A stretch of DNA of 64,000 bases from Pyxicephalus adspersus (Eukaryota > Chordata > Amphibia > Anura > Pyxicephalidae). The stretch spans positions 87,353,164 through 87,417,163 of the forward strand of contig NC_092859.1 of assembly GCF_032062135.1 (NCBI RefSeq). The letters run 5' to 3'. Below the pieces are notes generated by a model, which saw only the letters and a program-made list of their open reading frames with translations, searched no databases and was not told where the DNA came from. The position numbers were made by a program, and so were the translations under genes. Below, one piece after another: positions 24,894-36,506 of the stretch. Numbering within the stretch: position 1 is the first letter of the stretch; the number at the start of each line of letters is the position of its first letter.

Positions 24894-25254
24894 GAGCGTT
24901 ACACTGAGGTCTAGATTTCTGTACCAAAAGTGATCCACCGTTTTTCATGAAATTTTTTTTTTTAAATTGTAGACCTGTAACTTACAGAAATATGTCCAAA
25001 CAGGGGTTCTAGTAGATAATATGAATATAAACAATGTATTTACTTTTAATTTATTTTTCTTTATTTTTTTGTATTGGATTGGATACTGGAGTTTGTATTC
25101 AATCCAATACAAAATGAGCGTTTGAATTTACCAGTTATGTACTTAGAGCACAGCGGGACCAGGTAAGTAAGGATGGGAAAAAACTCGGGGTTAACCATCC
25201 TAGCCATTTTTTTTTTGCCCGTACGAAGGTCGGGCTTAACGGCTAGGAGGTTAA
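24894..25254. mobile_element. TTAA-type element, family A (361 bp)
   Basis: Intact TTAA occurs at both ends (24894-24897, 25251-25254). The terminal inverted repeats CCACCTGAGCGTT and CCTCCTAGCCGTT match at most positions. The interior holds a palindromic TTGTATTGGATT/AATCCAATACAA shared with the 10186 copy and a GCGGGACCAGGTAAGTAAGG block resembling the reverse complement of the 21440 region. The downstream short frames are unrelated. Confidence 0.85.
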
Positions 25255-25298
25255 TAAGTGAGAGTTATGGATTAAAGGAGAATAAAAGTACTAATATG

Positions 25299-25836
25299 TG
25301 TGTAAGGCCTCAGTCAGCACCAGTCCTCACCAGACACCAGTCCTCCAATCTAACACTGCAGTCTTCACCTATAGCAGCCCCCGCTCAGCCTTGGGAGACT
25401 GGTTGCGTCTCCCAGTACTCGGTTGCCCTAGGACTTACTGCGCAAAGAATGGTGTCTGGGGATAGGCTGGCAGCAAGCCAGGAGCCCACAGATAAAGCAG
25501 TACCAAGATTCCAATTGAGCAAAGTCCAGAAAACAGAGCGGAGGTCATACACAGGTGATCAGTACACCAAACAAAGTACAAAGGAAAAGGCACAAGCAGA
25601 GTCGGGGTCACAGGCAAAGGTCGGTCCAGGCTGAGTTCAAAGGGGTTGTCAGGAACAGGCAAGGTCAGGAACAGTAAATCAGATGAAAACACACTTCAGC
25701 ACAGATTAGCCTAGCTATACGCTACAACAGGCACTGGTGACTGAGAGCAGGGAGTCCCAGCAACCAATAGCAGTGCAGGACTGAATCAGGAACTGATCAG
25801 CCTCTGGAATCCCCTTCAGCTGTGCACAGCCTAACA
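25299..25836 (-). mobile_element. Possible solo LTR or other LTR-derived sequence
   Basis: On the minus strand it begins TGTTAGGCTG and ends GGCCTTACACACA, giving TG...CA edges with inverted termini TGTTAGGC and GCCTTACA. It is distinctly more GC-rich than the flanks. No convincing flanking target duplication is visible. The open frame at 25173-25634 shows no gag or pol motif. An alternative is another repetitive element. Confidence 0.35.
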
Positions 25837-26250
25837 ATGGATGCTGGGGATGCCATAAATCCATCGGGCTGCACAACTAAAGGGGCTGCTGGTATCCCAG
25901 TTCTCCTGGCTGCCACAATTGACATTGCTGGACAGAACAAACAGTGTTTATTTCCACGATGGTGCACAGCACAGAGTCCCTGGACAGATGAGCACCTCCT
26001 AACAATGTGTTTACAGATGACAAAAATCTATGTAGTCTCCAAATTACAAGCTGATCTCGATGCACTGGTTCGTTTGGCAACAACATGAGGCTTTGAAGCT
26101 GGGCTAAGAACAGATTTAAAAACACAGTGAATGCTGGTATTTTTTTTATAAAAGTAAATCATTAGGCTACAGCTCTATAAACCTAAATACTACAATAAAT
26201 GTTTTTTTAAATGGAAGCAGTGTAAGTAACTAAATTTGACTTGACTTGCA
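25837..26250. other. No gene recognised
   Basis: A plus-strand frame (25822-26088) and a minus-strand frame (25877-26125) overlap, both without recognisable domains. It could be repeat-derived, since composition stays GC-richer up to about 26100. Confidence 0.35.
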
Positions 26251-26258
26251 GTCTACTG

Positions 26259-26555
26259 CTGCCTTTCTCAACCTCTTTAACATGGGGGAACCTTTAAAAT
26301 AACTTTCAGGTCCTCAGGAATTCTGTGTTATGATCACAATATCAACAGCTCATGGTATATTAGCGTGGTGGTCAGTGGGAAATATGCGAGTTACATTGCT
26401 GGCCATTGGGAAAAATGGTGCCCTTACAGATAGCCAAACGATCATTGGTCAGCGGTAACTGATCTGAGAGGTATAAATTGCTCATTGCTCAAAGGGCCCC
26501 TAACAACCTCTGGAGGAACCCAAGAGTTCCACGAAATCCTGGTTGAGAAACACTG
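26259..26555. mobile_element. hAT-type MITE (copy 1)
   Basis: The left end CTGCCTTTCTCAACC and the right end GGTTGAGAAACACTG are inverted repeats related to CAGTGTTTCTCAACC. The flanking octamers GTCTACTG and ATCCACTG agree at 6 of 8 positions, as expected for a decayed 8-bp hAT duplication. The interior CTAACAACCTCTGGAGGAACCC is shared with the copy at 47003. No coding sequence. Confidence 0.7.
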
Positions 26556-26563
26556 ATCCACTG

Positions 26564-27919
26564 AAGAACTAAAACAGCAGAACTCATCGGGAGGATGGGG
26601 GAATCAGCACACAAGGGGCCAGTTTAGGTGTGTTACCATGCAAGGAGTCATGCTGATAGAAAGAAAGAGCAAATATGACAGAGACAGAAACAAATTAATT
26701 TGCTGATTCACTTTCTATACCATTAAAGGATAGGGGTTGGAGGAGGACCTCTCTGATAGTAAAAGTTCAGAGAAATATCAGGTCCCCTTTAGTACACAGG
26801 ACTGTGCTATACAGTACAGCTGTGTAAATCTTGGGATTGGATGAAACCAAATACAAATTTTTTTCAGGTAAAAAAATCTCTCAAGAACATTTTTCATATG
26901 TTTTTTTTTTCTCTTTCTTAGCTAAGAATATATTTTAAATGCAAAAAGCGCACATAATCAAGTTTAACTTCTGCCTCTTCCAATACCTGAAAAATAGTAA
27001 ATAGTATGAATATTTTAAAAATTACTAGATAATGAAACTATTACGTAAGTGATATCACATTTAATGCATGGTGTGTTTTCGTTTAAATATTGCACTGAGC
27101 ATGGCAGTATTTACCCATGCACAAGTGCAGGAATGTATGAACTTGTGAGCTCCATTTAGGATGGGGAGGGAGAAAGAATGCTGCAAATCTTTGTCAGTAG
27201 CACAAGTCTAATGTCAGTTAATCAGGTCCATACTGAAGATGCTGTTGAAAGTTTTAAATTGAGGACATTAATCATTGTGGAGTGTCTGGCCATGAATGTC
27301 TCAGGTATCCAGGCAACAACTCATATCCAATCTGCAATGCATTCCTTCTCTAAAAATATTGGTTTCAGTCTTTGTCATGATGCTGTGTATGAAGACCACA
27401 CTTTATACTCCATGGTTTGCTGATGGCATTGGCAATTTAAACTAATGGATGTTGCTGTTAAAATGATAACATCTGTATTGTTTAACATTAGCACATTGTG
27501 TGAACATTACATAAAACTGCCATGGAAAAAATTCCCATTAATGAAATTGTTTGGAAATCTTTTGTTTTATACATGTTTTAAAGTTTTAAAAACCTGAAAT
27601 TGTACAGAAAATATAATGGTTTGTGTTATTTTTTTGTTTATTAGGAAACAGCATTTAATTTGACCACCATTAAATCCATCACCTAAATTTAAAGACACAT
27701 ATGCCTAAAGTTTATGTTCGGGGAGTAACACACTCACTGTTTTATTAATCGCTCTCATTCCAATGCATTTATTTGAATAAATCTGTCCACAGATATCTCA
27801 ATCAGATAAGTTACTTGTGGAAATGGTACCTAATATTTGCCCCGGAAAACCAAAAATTTAACATAATATTCTAAGTGCAGCTTAGTGTCACCACAAAAGT
27901 AATACCTTTAAGTAAAATA
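26564..27919. other. No gene or repeat recognised
   Basis: Unique-looking AT-rich sequence. The open frame at 27178-27423 has no known motif. Confidence 0.45.
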
Positions 27920-28140
27920 AATCAGATTTACCAAAAGGATACAGACTGTTCACTTAGCAAAGTAAACGTTAGGCTTGCAAAGGAGATTTCACTGAGTTTA
28001 GTAAATGATGTAAAGGTCTGATGAATTCAGCTATCCAATCATGTGCAAATATGTTTTTCTTTATATTTCTTTGCATGTGATTTGGTATTCTTTGCAACTT
28101 TAAGTGTCATCCCATTCATTCAGCTAAGTAAAATAATTGT
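27920..28140 (+). repeat. Unnamed dispersed repeat R, copy 1
   Basis: Shares with 29098-29320, in the same orientation and order, the blocks TTTAGTAAATG, CAATCATGTG, TATATTTCTTTGCAT and TGATT(T/G)GGTATT. I cannot name the family or define its ends. Confidence 0.55.
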
Positions 28141-29097
28141 ATTCCGCTGCTGTATTGCACCCATATCAAGTCCGGCTTCCTCGGAAAGGAATATGTTGTG
28201 AATTAGTGCCTGTGTTTGTTAATTAGTTACCCAGGAAATGATGTACAGCTCATTTCATATGCTAAACATAAGGTTGGTCAACTTTGAAAATTATAGGGCC
28301 TCTATAATGTGACTCCCCACACTTCGAGGTTTTTGTGTGTTAAGGATAGTGCATTCCATTAAGTTAAAGCAGACCATTTAAAATCAGTAGACTATTATAT
28401 CCTTGGCATGATAGCTTGAATATTGCATCATTTTGAAGCAAACTGCAATGCTAACTGAAGATAAGACCCATAATTGATAGGACTATAGTGATGTATCAAT
28501 ACATATATCATAGCTGTATTGGTGTCAGTGGCCACAATATTAACATCTGCACTGGCATCAGTGGTTGCGATATATAATTATTATAAATATATTTATCTTT
28601 GAACAGTTCAGTTTTCTGTTGCATTCAGGATTAATTTTTTATTCTTGACCACATTGTGTTCATACAAAATTAGGAGCATACAATTGATTTACTAAATCAA
28701 TAGGTTGTGTAGTACAAAACATGAAATGCATTTTCTTGTAATTACATGTGTTATACTGTTGTACAGAACAAATGAATTGAAATGGATTGAATAGGGCTAT
28801 GATTCTTTTTATAAACATTTTAGATATTAAGATATTTCATAAATTACTACCCTCTGTCCCTAGATAATTTTCAAGCTCTGTCCCTTAATATCAGGCATGG
28901 CACCATCTGGCATAGCCAGATACCATCTTCTATATAGGGTTAGGGCAGGCAGCTGTCACTGGTTGATCCTGAGCATGAGCTCTTGTTTCACATGAATTTA
29001 AGCTCAGATTGTTCAGATTCTGAGTTCTGATCTGATGTTGGAATAGCCTAAATCTGAGCTGAAATTTACTCTAATCAGAACTATTCAACAACCACTA
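28141..29097. other. No gene or repeat recognised
   Basis: AT-rich spacer between the two copies of repeat R. No useful open frame. Confidence 0.45.
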
Positions 29098-29320
29098 GTA
29101 AATTTACTAAAATAGTATATGTTGTTCTCTTAGCAATTTGAATTACCAATCTACAAGGGATAATTTACTCATCCTAGTGAATTTAGTAAATGCTTTTTAA
29201 CTGTCACTATTCAATCATGTGAAAGCAAAAAATCATGTTTTTTTTATATTTCTTTGCATTTGATTGGGTATTTTCAAAGTTAATTGGCAACATGTTCACT
29301 ATGTTAAATTAATTGTTTTT
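29098..29320 (+). repeat. Unnamed dispersed repeat R, copy 2
   Basis: Partner of 27920-28140. The best matching part is 29182-29275. The copies lie about 1.2 kb apart, so either local duplication or independent insertion is possible. Confidence 0.55.
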
Positions 29321-29436
29321 TATGGAGATAAAATATAAATTTGTTCAATCTGTTTTTTGTAATATTTTGCAACACAATACAAAATGAAAATTAAATGGGA
29401 TAAATAGGTATAAGTTAACAAAATCAACTTAGGTCC

Positions 29437-29505
29437 TTAACCTCCCTAGAGGTAACCGTGAGTGTGACTAGGGGTAGAAAAAAGCTGCTAAAAGTGGTAA
29501 CCCCA
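29437..29505. mobile_element. TTAA-type family A fragment (one end only)
   Basis: TTAACCTCCCTAGAGGTAACC, then GAGTGTGACTAGGGG and a GTGGTAACCCC block, match the reverse complement of the right end of the 10186-10785 element. The rest of the element is missing. Confidence 0.65.
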
Positions 29506-29654
29506 AAGGTCCAGAGATATGCCAGGTAACAACCCACAAATACATGGGCTGACATTACTAGTCACAAGGAGATTCTTCAGGCTCAGGCCCAAGGAGCCCC
29601 TGGACTGATACAAAATACCTACTTATAGGCCAAATGGAGAAAATGAACATGCAT

Positions 29655-30120
29655 TTAAATGCAAGGAGATGCCGAAAAGTGCAGTCCCGCTGACCAGGTC
29701 GTCACGTATTTGTTGATATTGTCTTCAGCCAGTGTTACAACGTACTCAATATGGTGAATAGGCTCCAGCCACGAATCTCGAAGGGAAGAATAGGCCTTAC
29801 ATGTGAGCGACATTTTATGAGTTAAAATAAACAATTTCTCCCAGTCAGAGGGAGAAGGGGGCACCCCAAGCTCCATCTCCCAGTAACAAATAAAGAGAGG
29901 TTGTTTTGGGTGAACTTCTGTAAGAAATACTTGGTATAAATAATGTGTTCTTTTGAGACAAAAGAGAGAGAGTGTTAAAGAGAGGTCAGGGAGGGTAGCT
30001 GAGCCCTGATAAGAGCTATATCTGAAATAAATCAGTGGTCTAGTGAGTTCCAGGCAAAGAAACTTTGACGACCCACCACAGGGAGGAAATTTAAGATGTG
30101 GAGCAAAGAAGATGTAATGA
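29655..30120 (-). pseudogene. L1/Tx1-like LINE ORF2 C-terminal fragment
   Basis: On the minus strand a frame stays open for about 155 codons. It contains HYIFFAPHLKFPPCGG, LTRPLIYFRY, then YWEMELGVPP followed by SDWEKLFILTHKMSLTC. The WE-LG ... WEKLF ... HKMS pattern resembles the region after the reverse transcriptase in L1-clade ORF2 proteins (family knowledge, by eye). No reverse transcriptase or endonuclease motif is present, so it is truncated. No start codon should be assigned because the 5' part is missing. Confidence 0.5.
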
Positions 30121-31432
30121 TAAAAAGCATGTGAGATAAAACATCATATGAGTGGCAAGTCTATGGTAAAGAGCGTAAGGCCCAAGGAGACAGCTGCTAC
30201 TCCAGAATGAGTGAACATCCTAATCTCCATTAGTATAATTCCACTGTCTCATGAGGCTTTTCTCTAATTTTTTTTGAGGAACCAAGGTATTTTTGACAGA
30301 TTAAAGTATTTTTGACAGACAGATGATTTAGAGATGGATGAGATGTTAGGTATTTTAGAACAAACATTGCTCCAAGGAGGACTTAACATTTCGTTCTAGA
30401 AAGCATCTTCATCTTCAAGTGGAGGTGGTTGGATTTATGTGATTTAGCTCAAGTGGAGGTCTATGCCAGAATCATAACATTTTATTATTTGGCTCCCAAA
30501 TGTTCTGGTGGTATTTATGCAGAATTAAATGACAGGCTCTGTCAAGGGAGGCAGAATTAAAAAAATCCAATGACGGTTTGGAACAGATAAATACAGACTA
30601 GTACAAGATTCATGTTCAGTGACTAGGAGAATGCTCTGAGAAATATACTCATGACCTGGGTTCTTTACAAGCACCAATTCTTTACCTTATTCAGGTCAAG
30701 AGATTGCAAATGTTTCTAATTATAGTATTTCCTGTCTAAAGAGAAATCTGTGTAGGTGGTAGACAAGTGGCTGCACACAGAGACGAGGATTGCTAATCTC
30801 TTACATGCATAAGGCACAGCAAACCTCCTCTTACATTTGTCCATTTACTCTGTGGAAATGCAGGTTATGTGATAAAAATGTCATCAGTATTTCTTTAACA
30901 ATGACAACACACAACTCAATCATGTATCCTATATAACATGGTAAATGGAATCTCAGAAAGGAAAGATTTTTCAAATGATATTTTAAGTATAGAGTTGGGA
31001 AGTGCCTGGAGAGAAAGAAAAAAATATAAAAATATGACATATAAAAAAAGGAATATTTAAATGTATTACCTGAAATTAGTTGTAGCACAACTGAGCAGAA
31101 AAGGAAGCAAGATACAAAAAAACTGATGTACTTGTTTAGTTAAAATCAAATTGCAAGTAGATTTTATTGTGTAGATTCAAAGATGATTTTTATATTGAAC
31201 ACAGGGTTATGCAAAGATTTATAATTAGAAAAATACATTTGCAACTTCTGCTAGTGGTCAATCATATGTTAAAATATCATTTATACCTATGTGCTTGTAC
31301 ACATTTACATAGCATACATAAGTTTAAGGGCAGCATTGTCAATTGACAAAAAACTGGAAACCTGTGGAAAGGTCAGCACATAAATAATAAATATGCATAC
31401 ATACTGCATTTATATATAACTTGGAATGGTTA
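30121..31432. other. No gene recognised
   Basis: The part nearest 30120 may belong to the L1-like element, but I cannot follow homology. The remainder is AT-rich without recognised features. A direct dimer GTATTTTTGACAGA occurs near 30285-30320. Confidence 0.4.
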
Positions 31433-31563
31433 GACATTTGCTATTTTTTAGCAAATGTTTTCATTTCTGGACCAGATCCATTCCATGTTTGCTGGATCAT
31501 CCAACTTCACTGATGAAAGTGTATTATCTGCAGCCTTGGAGAATTTTAATAAATCAGACCCAT
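31433..31563. mobile_element. Palindromic MITE, right arm only
   Basis: Contains the centre ATTTGCTATTTTTTAGCAAATG and the right arm through CCAGATCCATTCC, GCTGGATCATCCAACTTCACTG, ending TTTAATAAATCAGACCCA. The left arm is absent. It directly abuts the decayed Tc1 transposase to its right. Confidence 0.88.
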
Positions 31564-31929
31564 ACTGCCATGTTCTTTTTAGAGAAAATAGCCTTTCTTC
31601 TGGTAATCTTTCTAAACCCGTCCTACTTCTTCAGTATTTTTCTAATTGTACTGTCATGAACTTTATCATATAACATTTTACCTGAGGCCGGTACAAGATG
31701 TAGCTCTTGTTTTCTTTTAAATTTCTAACCTTGGGGTACATTTGTTGAGACCTTTGCCCTGTGAAGATTAGTAACTTTCTTGGAAATTTTCCACTAGTAA
31801 ATAGTTTTTCCCCCTGTAGAATGATGGACTTCAAATTGTTTGTTAATGGCCTTATAATCCTTCCTAGATTGATGGGTAACAAAATTACATCTTTAAGATC
31901 ATTGCTCCTATCTGATATCTCCTTGGCAT
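31564..31929 (-). pseudogene. Tc1/mariner transposase, N-terminal half, broken
   Basis: The likely start is the minus-strand ATG at 31929-31927 (reading MPRR). Downstream one frame gives KDYKAINKQFEVHHST, the paired-type helix-turn-helix DNA-binding region of Tc1-like transposases. A later segment reads KVHDSTIRK (about 31640-31665) and then SKKNMA. Internal stops and frame changes (for example a TAG near the IIYKW position) disable it. The DDE catalytic half is absent, cut off where the MITE begins. Intact family members are about 340 residues. Confidence 0.85.
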
Positions 31930-32290
31930 TGTGTAAATACACACCTGCTCCAGATCCTTTCCTAGAGGCTGTTAAACTGTTGATGATCAATTATTCATTT
32001 GATCACCTGGTGTATTCATTTAATTACCTGCACCTGGCTGCTACTTATTCTCCTAATTCCTATGGAAGTGGTAATGGTGTACCTACAAACAGCTTCTGCA
32101 TTTTAACTTTAACTTTGTTAAATAAATAATGACACAGTGTAATATGTCATGTGCTGTTGCTTATCTGAAGTTGAATTTACCTACATGTAGGACCTTTGAA
32201 GGACCAGGTGTTTTATTTTTTTCCTGATTCATCCTCATATTAAAAACCTTAGAATTTAAAATGTGTGCACTCTCTCTTTCACATAACTAA
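31930..32290 (-). mobile_element. Tc1 element 5' noncoding flank and terminal region
   Basis: Lies immediately upstream (minus sense) of the transposase start. It contains CACCTGGCTGCTACTTA, CTATGGAAG, AATAAATAATGACACAGTG and TGTGCACTCTCTCTTTCACA near the outer edge, which I recognise from Tc1-like elements of fish and frogs. The precise terminal repeat is decayed. Confidence 0.7.
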
Positions 32291-33910
32291 ATATATTATG
32301 GAATGGAATAATAAGTAATGGAATGGAATAATGCTGCCTTAGAAGTGATACATCTCCAATTAAACAGGTAAAAGTTTTTTATTTATCATTTTAAAATGTG
32401 GTATTGTATCTCAGTATTGTGTATTTTTTTGCTAGTCCTAAATATCTAAAATAATTGAAGCATTTTTTGCTTATTTTATTATTATGAATATGAAAGTGAA
32501 CATGGCCTCAGAAACTGAAAGCAACTTCAACTGCAAAACTTACATATTCATTAAAATACCCGTCAGTTTCGACTTCAAAGAAAAAATGAGAGTTCCACAT
32601 ACAAAAAAATGTATTATTTATTTGTTTAAATATTTGAAAACTAGAAAAGGTGGAGACAACACAGACTCACATTTGTATTACCCTCTTTAGTTACGTGTAA
32701 ACATGTCTCCTCCATTACACTGTCATTAAACTATCATCTAAAGCAAGATGACTAGCCTATTCTATTCACAGGGGTAATACCCTCAGCTGAGCGTTAAAGA
32801 TGTTGTAAATGCATATTGTATATTTTTTAACATGTGGTTAGAGAGAATAAAGAATCCCTGCAGAAACATAAACTGATATTTGTTAGAGCTTTATCCTAGC
32901 ACAACAATATTCCATTTTCCTGCTGTAAACTGTAGAAAAGCTAACTCATAAACTAGCATCTTATCAATGGTTATATTTTTCCTATATCATGGTTAGAGTT
33001 AAACTGCAGTCAAATCAAAACTATTTAGCCTGTGGCACAATAAACTGCTAATATAATAATTTCATGATATTTTTTTAAATTTTCTGGACCATTGGCAAAC
33101 TTCAAATCCTGTAGGACCATAAAAGATATCTACCTATATCTGTATGAGAAAGTACATGGTATTTTAGAAAGGGCAGATATTAGGAGGTATACACTAGTTG
33201 CAAGGTACAATTGACATCTCCTGCAAGCTGATACATTGGATTAAAAATAAAAAACACTGGATGTTAGACATTTATAGTGATGAAAAATTGTCCTACCTAA
33301 ACATGATCAATAAGCTTTTATTTTCAAAAGGTTTTTGGAGTTTGTCAAGAAAACAGTGTATGTTAGGGTTACACATACAATGGCAGGACATGTACTGCTG
33401 CTGTTTGGAAACATTTACTTAAAGGTTACATATATAAAATCACCAATGTGTTTTGTAGTTATCCATGAGTTTCTAGTTGATAGATGGGAAATAAGACGGT
33501 AGACGTCTTTAGGTAAGGAAGAACCAAGGAGATTGAGGGGTGTTGTGTCCACAGCTCAAACAGCTGATCTCTTTTAAAAAATGGTTGTTGTTACCGATGA
33601 CATCTGTTTGACTAACTGTGTGAAGTGCTTTTTCCATGTTCTGGAAATGGTTTGTTATACAGCCAATATTATGCTTGTGCTCAGTTTGTATTGAAATGTA
33701 TTGTGAAAGGACTGAGGTTAAAGGTAGATGAATGCAAATAATTGGTCTATGGTAAACTATGTAATAAAAAGTTTCTAATATTTTAGGACTTTGGTCCAAA
33801 GTATTCTTGACATAGAGCAGGTCCACTGTGTGTGCATGAAATTTCCAGTAACATTGCACAATAATTTATGTTTTAGTATAGACAGTTTTAATTGTATGGG
33901 AAAAAGTCTA
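32291..33910. other. No gene recognised
   Basis: Has a small imperfect tandem (ATGGAATGGAATAAT twice, about 32298-32332). Other open frames, including 33509-33859 minus (116 codons), carry no recognisable domain and are AT-rich. Confidence 0.4.
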
Positions 33911-34337
33911 CCTAAAGTGGAACTTTCACTTTCAAAAAATGACACTTACCTTTAAAGGTAGAAAGTCTTTGATCCCTCTGTGATCCTATTCAAATTGGTC
34001 CAGCACCACCCCATCTTCCTTTTGCCACTGCACACCATGGTGCTGCCATCTTCCGTCTTCTTCCTTCTTCTGCTATCACCCAATTTCCCATTGCGCAGGT
34101 GCGAGATCGGGTGACAGGCCTTCCTGTAACTGTTAAAAAAGGGCTGATCTCACCGTGCATGTGTAGGATCGGCAATTTTTTGGTTTTATATTTCAGGAAA
34201 GCCCCTTCTGTGCATACTCGGTCTTTCTTTAAATTTAAAACTAAAATATCATTTATATATTTTTTTTATTTAATAAAAGGGTTAGCTACCCTTTCCTCCC
34301 TTTCATAGGATGTAAAAAATGTGATGATCCAGTTTAA
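33911..34337 (+). mobile_element. TTAA-type element, family B
   Basis: Left end CTAAAGTGGAACTTTCACT with a mutated target site, right end GATCCAGTTTAA. The interior has TGCCATCTTCCGTCTTC, then CATTGCGCAGGTGCGAGATC and AAGCCCCTTCTGTGCAT, signatures shared with the 44180 and 48419 copies. Short frames inside it are not genes. Confidence 0.7.
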
Positions 34338-36289
34338 AAGGAATAGAATATTGTTTTTTTTTTGTTTAGTTTATTTGTGTTAATTAACATGTATTGATTT
34401 GTTTACTGGCTGGAGTTTTAATTTAGGAAATTATTTATAATATGAAACTACAGAAAAAAACATTAATAATGAGGCTACTTGTATTTCAGTTATTTGATAA
34501 TCCTTGTAAAACAAGGTATTGCATGTACGGGAAAACACTCATCTGGATTAAATACTTGGATGTTTCTTCAAACAGTGGCATATAAAACAATCAGCTTCAA
34601 AAGAATAGTTTTCCCAATTTCCTTAATGTGGATCCAGTGATTGCACTTTTATGTAATATGCAAAAGTGCATATGATCACACAATAACTAGATTCATCTCA
34701 AGTGATCAACATCCTATTCTATGCCTACATTATATCCTGTGATACTTCAGCCAGAAGAGATATGTCAAGTGTTGCTAAAGCTCAAATGCCCTCAAAGCTA
34801 CTTCTGTTCTTACAGATCAGGATGAAAAAGAATTTTGTATAGTGAACGAAGATGTCAGTGCACACTGCAAGAACCTGTGATAGTTCAGAGATCAGGAAAA
34901 ATACTTCAGTCATTATTTATGTATCAGTGAGTGTTGTTACCCTTTTCATTGAAGTAAATCAAGTTGATTTAGGAATTGAGAAAAAGGATCAGTAAAAATA
35001 CAGGTCAAACAGTGAAAGCTGGATTGTTTTTTTTTTACCAGTGTTGGTTTGAATGGGTTTCATTGAAAATAATGTATTTTCTCACATCCATGCATTTTGC
35101 TGGTAGTGGAAATGGCTCTGAATTCATTACAAGATATGTAGTGAGCAGGATCTAAAAGCGAGTTTGTCATGTTTGTGACAGGCTATTTTCAAGTGTAAAT
35201 CGCCTTAGCCCACAAGATCAGGAAAACAAGGATTTTAGAACTGAATAATATTATTATGTTTTTGTTTAACCTTAAAGATAACACCTAGACAGGTATACAA
35301 ATACAATTTATTCCAGTAATCCTTCACTATAAAAATAGTTTAATCTATTTTTTTTAATATAAAACTAGCATCAAACATCTGAATCTATCCCAATATAATC
35401 TCTCTTTAATACCCACATAGAAGCCCTCAAATTAAGTTTTGTTTCTCCTTTTTTGCATTGCAACCCCTTTTATATTATCTTGTGGAAACTTTAAAGCTTG
35501 CTCCAGAGTAGGAAATTTACAGCTGCCATTTCTTTTTTTTTTTTTTTAAATCCAACTGCCATGTCTTATTTTTCTTATGGTATTTTCAATGTTTTTATAA
35601 AGTTTTGCATGTTTCTATTTTTATATGCATGTAGTATCTCTTATTTATTTTATCTTAGTCAGAGAACTTGAGGAATGGCCTCAGGGAAAATCCTATGGTC
35701 AAAACCTTTCTGTTCTTCCAGAGAGACGATGGCATCACATAGAAGAGGCCAATCTTATGCCCAGAGAGAGAAATACATGCAGCAGCAAACAGAGGATAAA
35801 AAATCTACACCCAGGGAAGGGGCATGCAGCTGCAAATTTAAAGGTAGAATACTATGACCCTCAAAAAAAAGGAAAAAAGACAGGTAACCCTTTAAGCAAA
35901 GACAGCCTCTCTCTTCCTAATCTATGGAAGCCTCTGCCTTCCTAATTTAATAGAGCAAAGCACTGTGTCTGCTGCTAATGTTTTTCTTTTAGTACTTTAC
36001 CTGCCTTGGTTAAACAGACATAGGCAAGAACAGCAATATAATAATTATAAAAATCATTAACTCAATGACATAGTACAGTAGTGGACAGGAAGAATCAGCA
36101 AAGAGCATGCAGAACCCGTACTGAGGTGCAAAACAAGGATGAACAAAGCTAGAAAACCACCCCCACTACCAAACTCTATAAGATACACAAAATATTGATA
36201 CTTACAAAGCAGACCTATCACCAGAAGTTTTACTTTACATAAAAGGGTAGACATATATGGCTCATTTATGTGAAAAGAGCCCTTTTTTC
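34338..36289. other. No gene supported; small unassigned ORF at about 35,709-35,860
   Basis: Mostly AT-rich. Near 35709 a TTCTGTTCTTCCAG acceptor-like sequence precedes an ATG with purine at -3 and G at +4 (start about 35709), opening a frame of about 50 codons rich in K, Q and R. It has no recognised domain. It could be a fragment of a repeat ORF or chance. Confidence 0.3.
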
Positions 36290-36506
36290 ATCAGACTTGG
36301 GTGGTAGATAACCCTTTTATGTAAGGTAAAAATTCATTTATTTTTCAAAATTTTTGTTAACCCTTTTTTAAACTAGCAGTGCAGAAGACAGACAAATTCC
36401 AGGATGGCGCAGGACCCAAAAGAGGACAGTGCTGGAGAAATCGGGGGTTCTGCATACGGTAAGATGAGTTCATGTTTTTTTTTTTTTTGGTTTAGTCCCA
36501 TTTTAA
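36290..36506 (-). mobile_element. TTAA-type element, family B, partial reverse copy
   Basis: The right end, read on the minus strand, starts TTAAAATGGGACTAAACC, like the family terminus. The block TTCCAGGATGGCGCAGGACC matches the reverse complement of GGTCCCATGCCGTCCTGGAA at about 10888. The left side has ACCCTTTTATGTAAGGTAAAA. Length and arrangement are irregular, suggesting internal loss. Confidence 0.55.

Noticed and set aside
25822..26125. Opposed frames of 80-90 codons as possible genes
   Set aside because: No motif, no splice or start context of note, and location beside repeat-derived DNA.
33509..33859. 116-codon minus-strand open frame
   Set aside because: No recognisable domain and a composition expected from AT-rich DNA. 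It was left as unassigned sequence.
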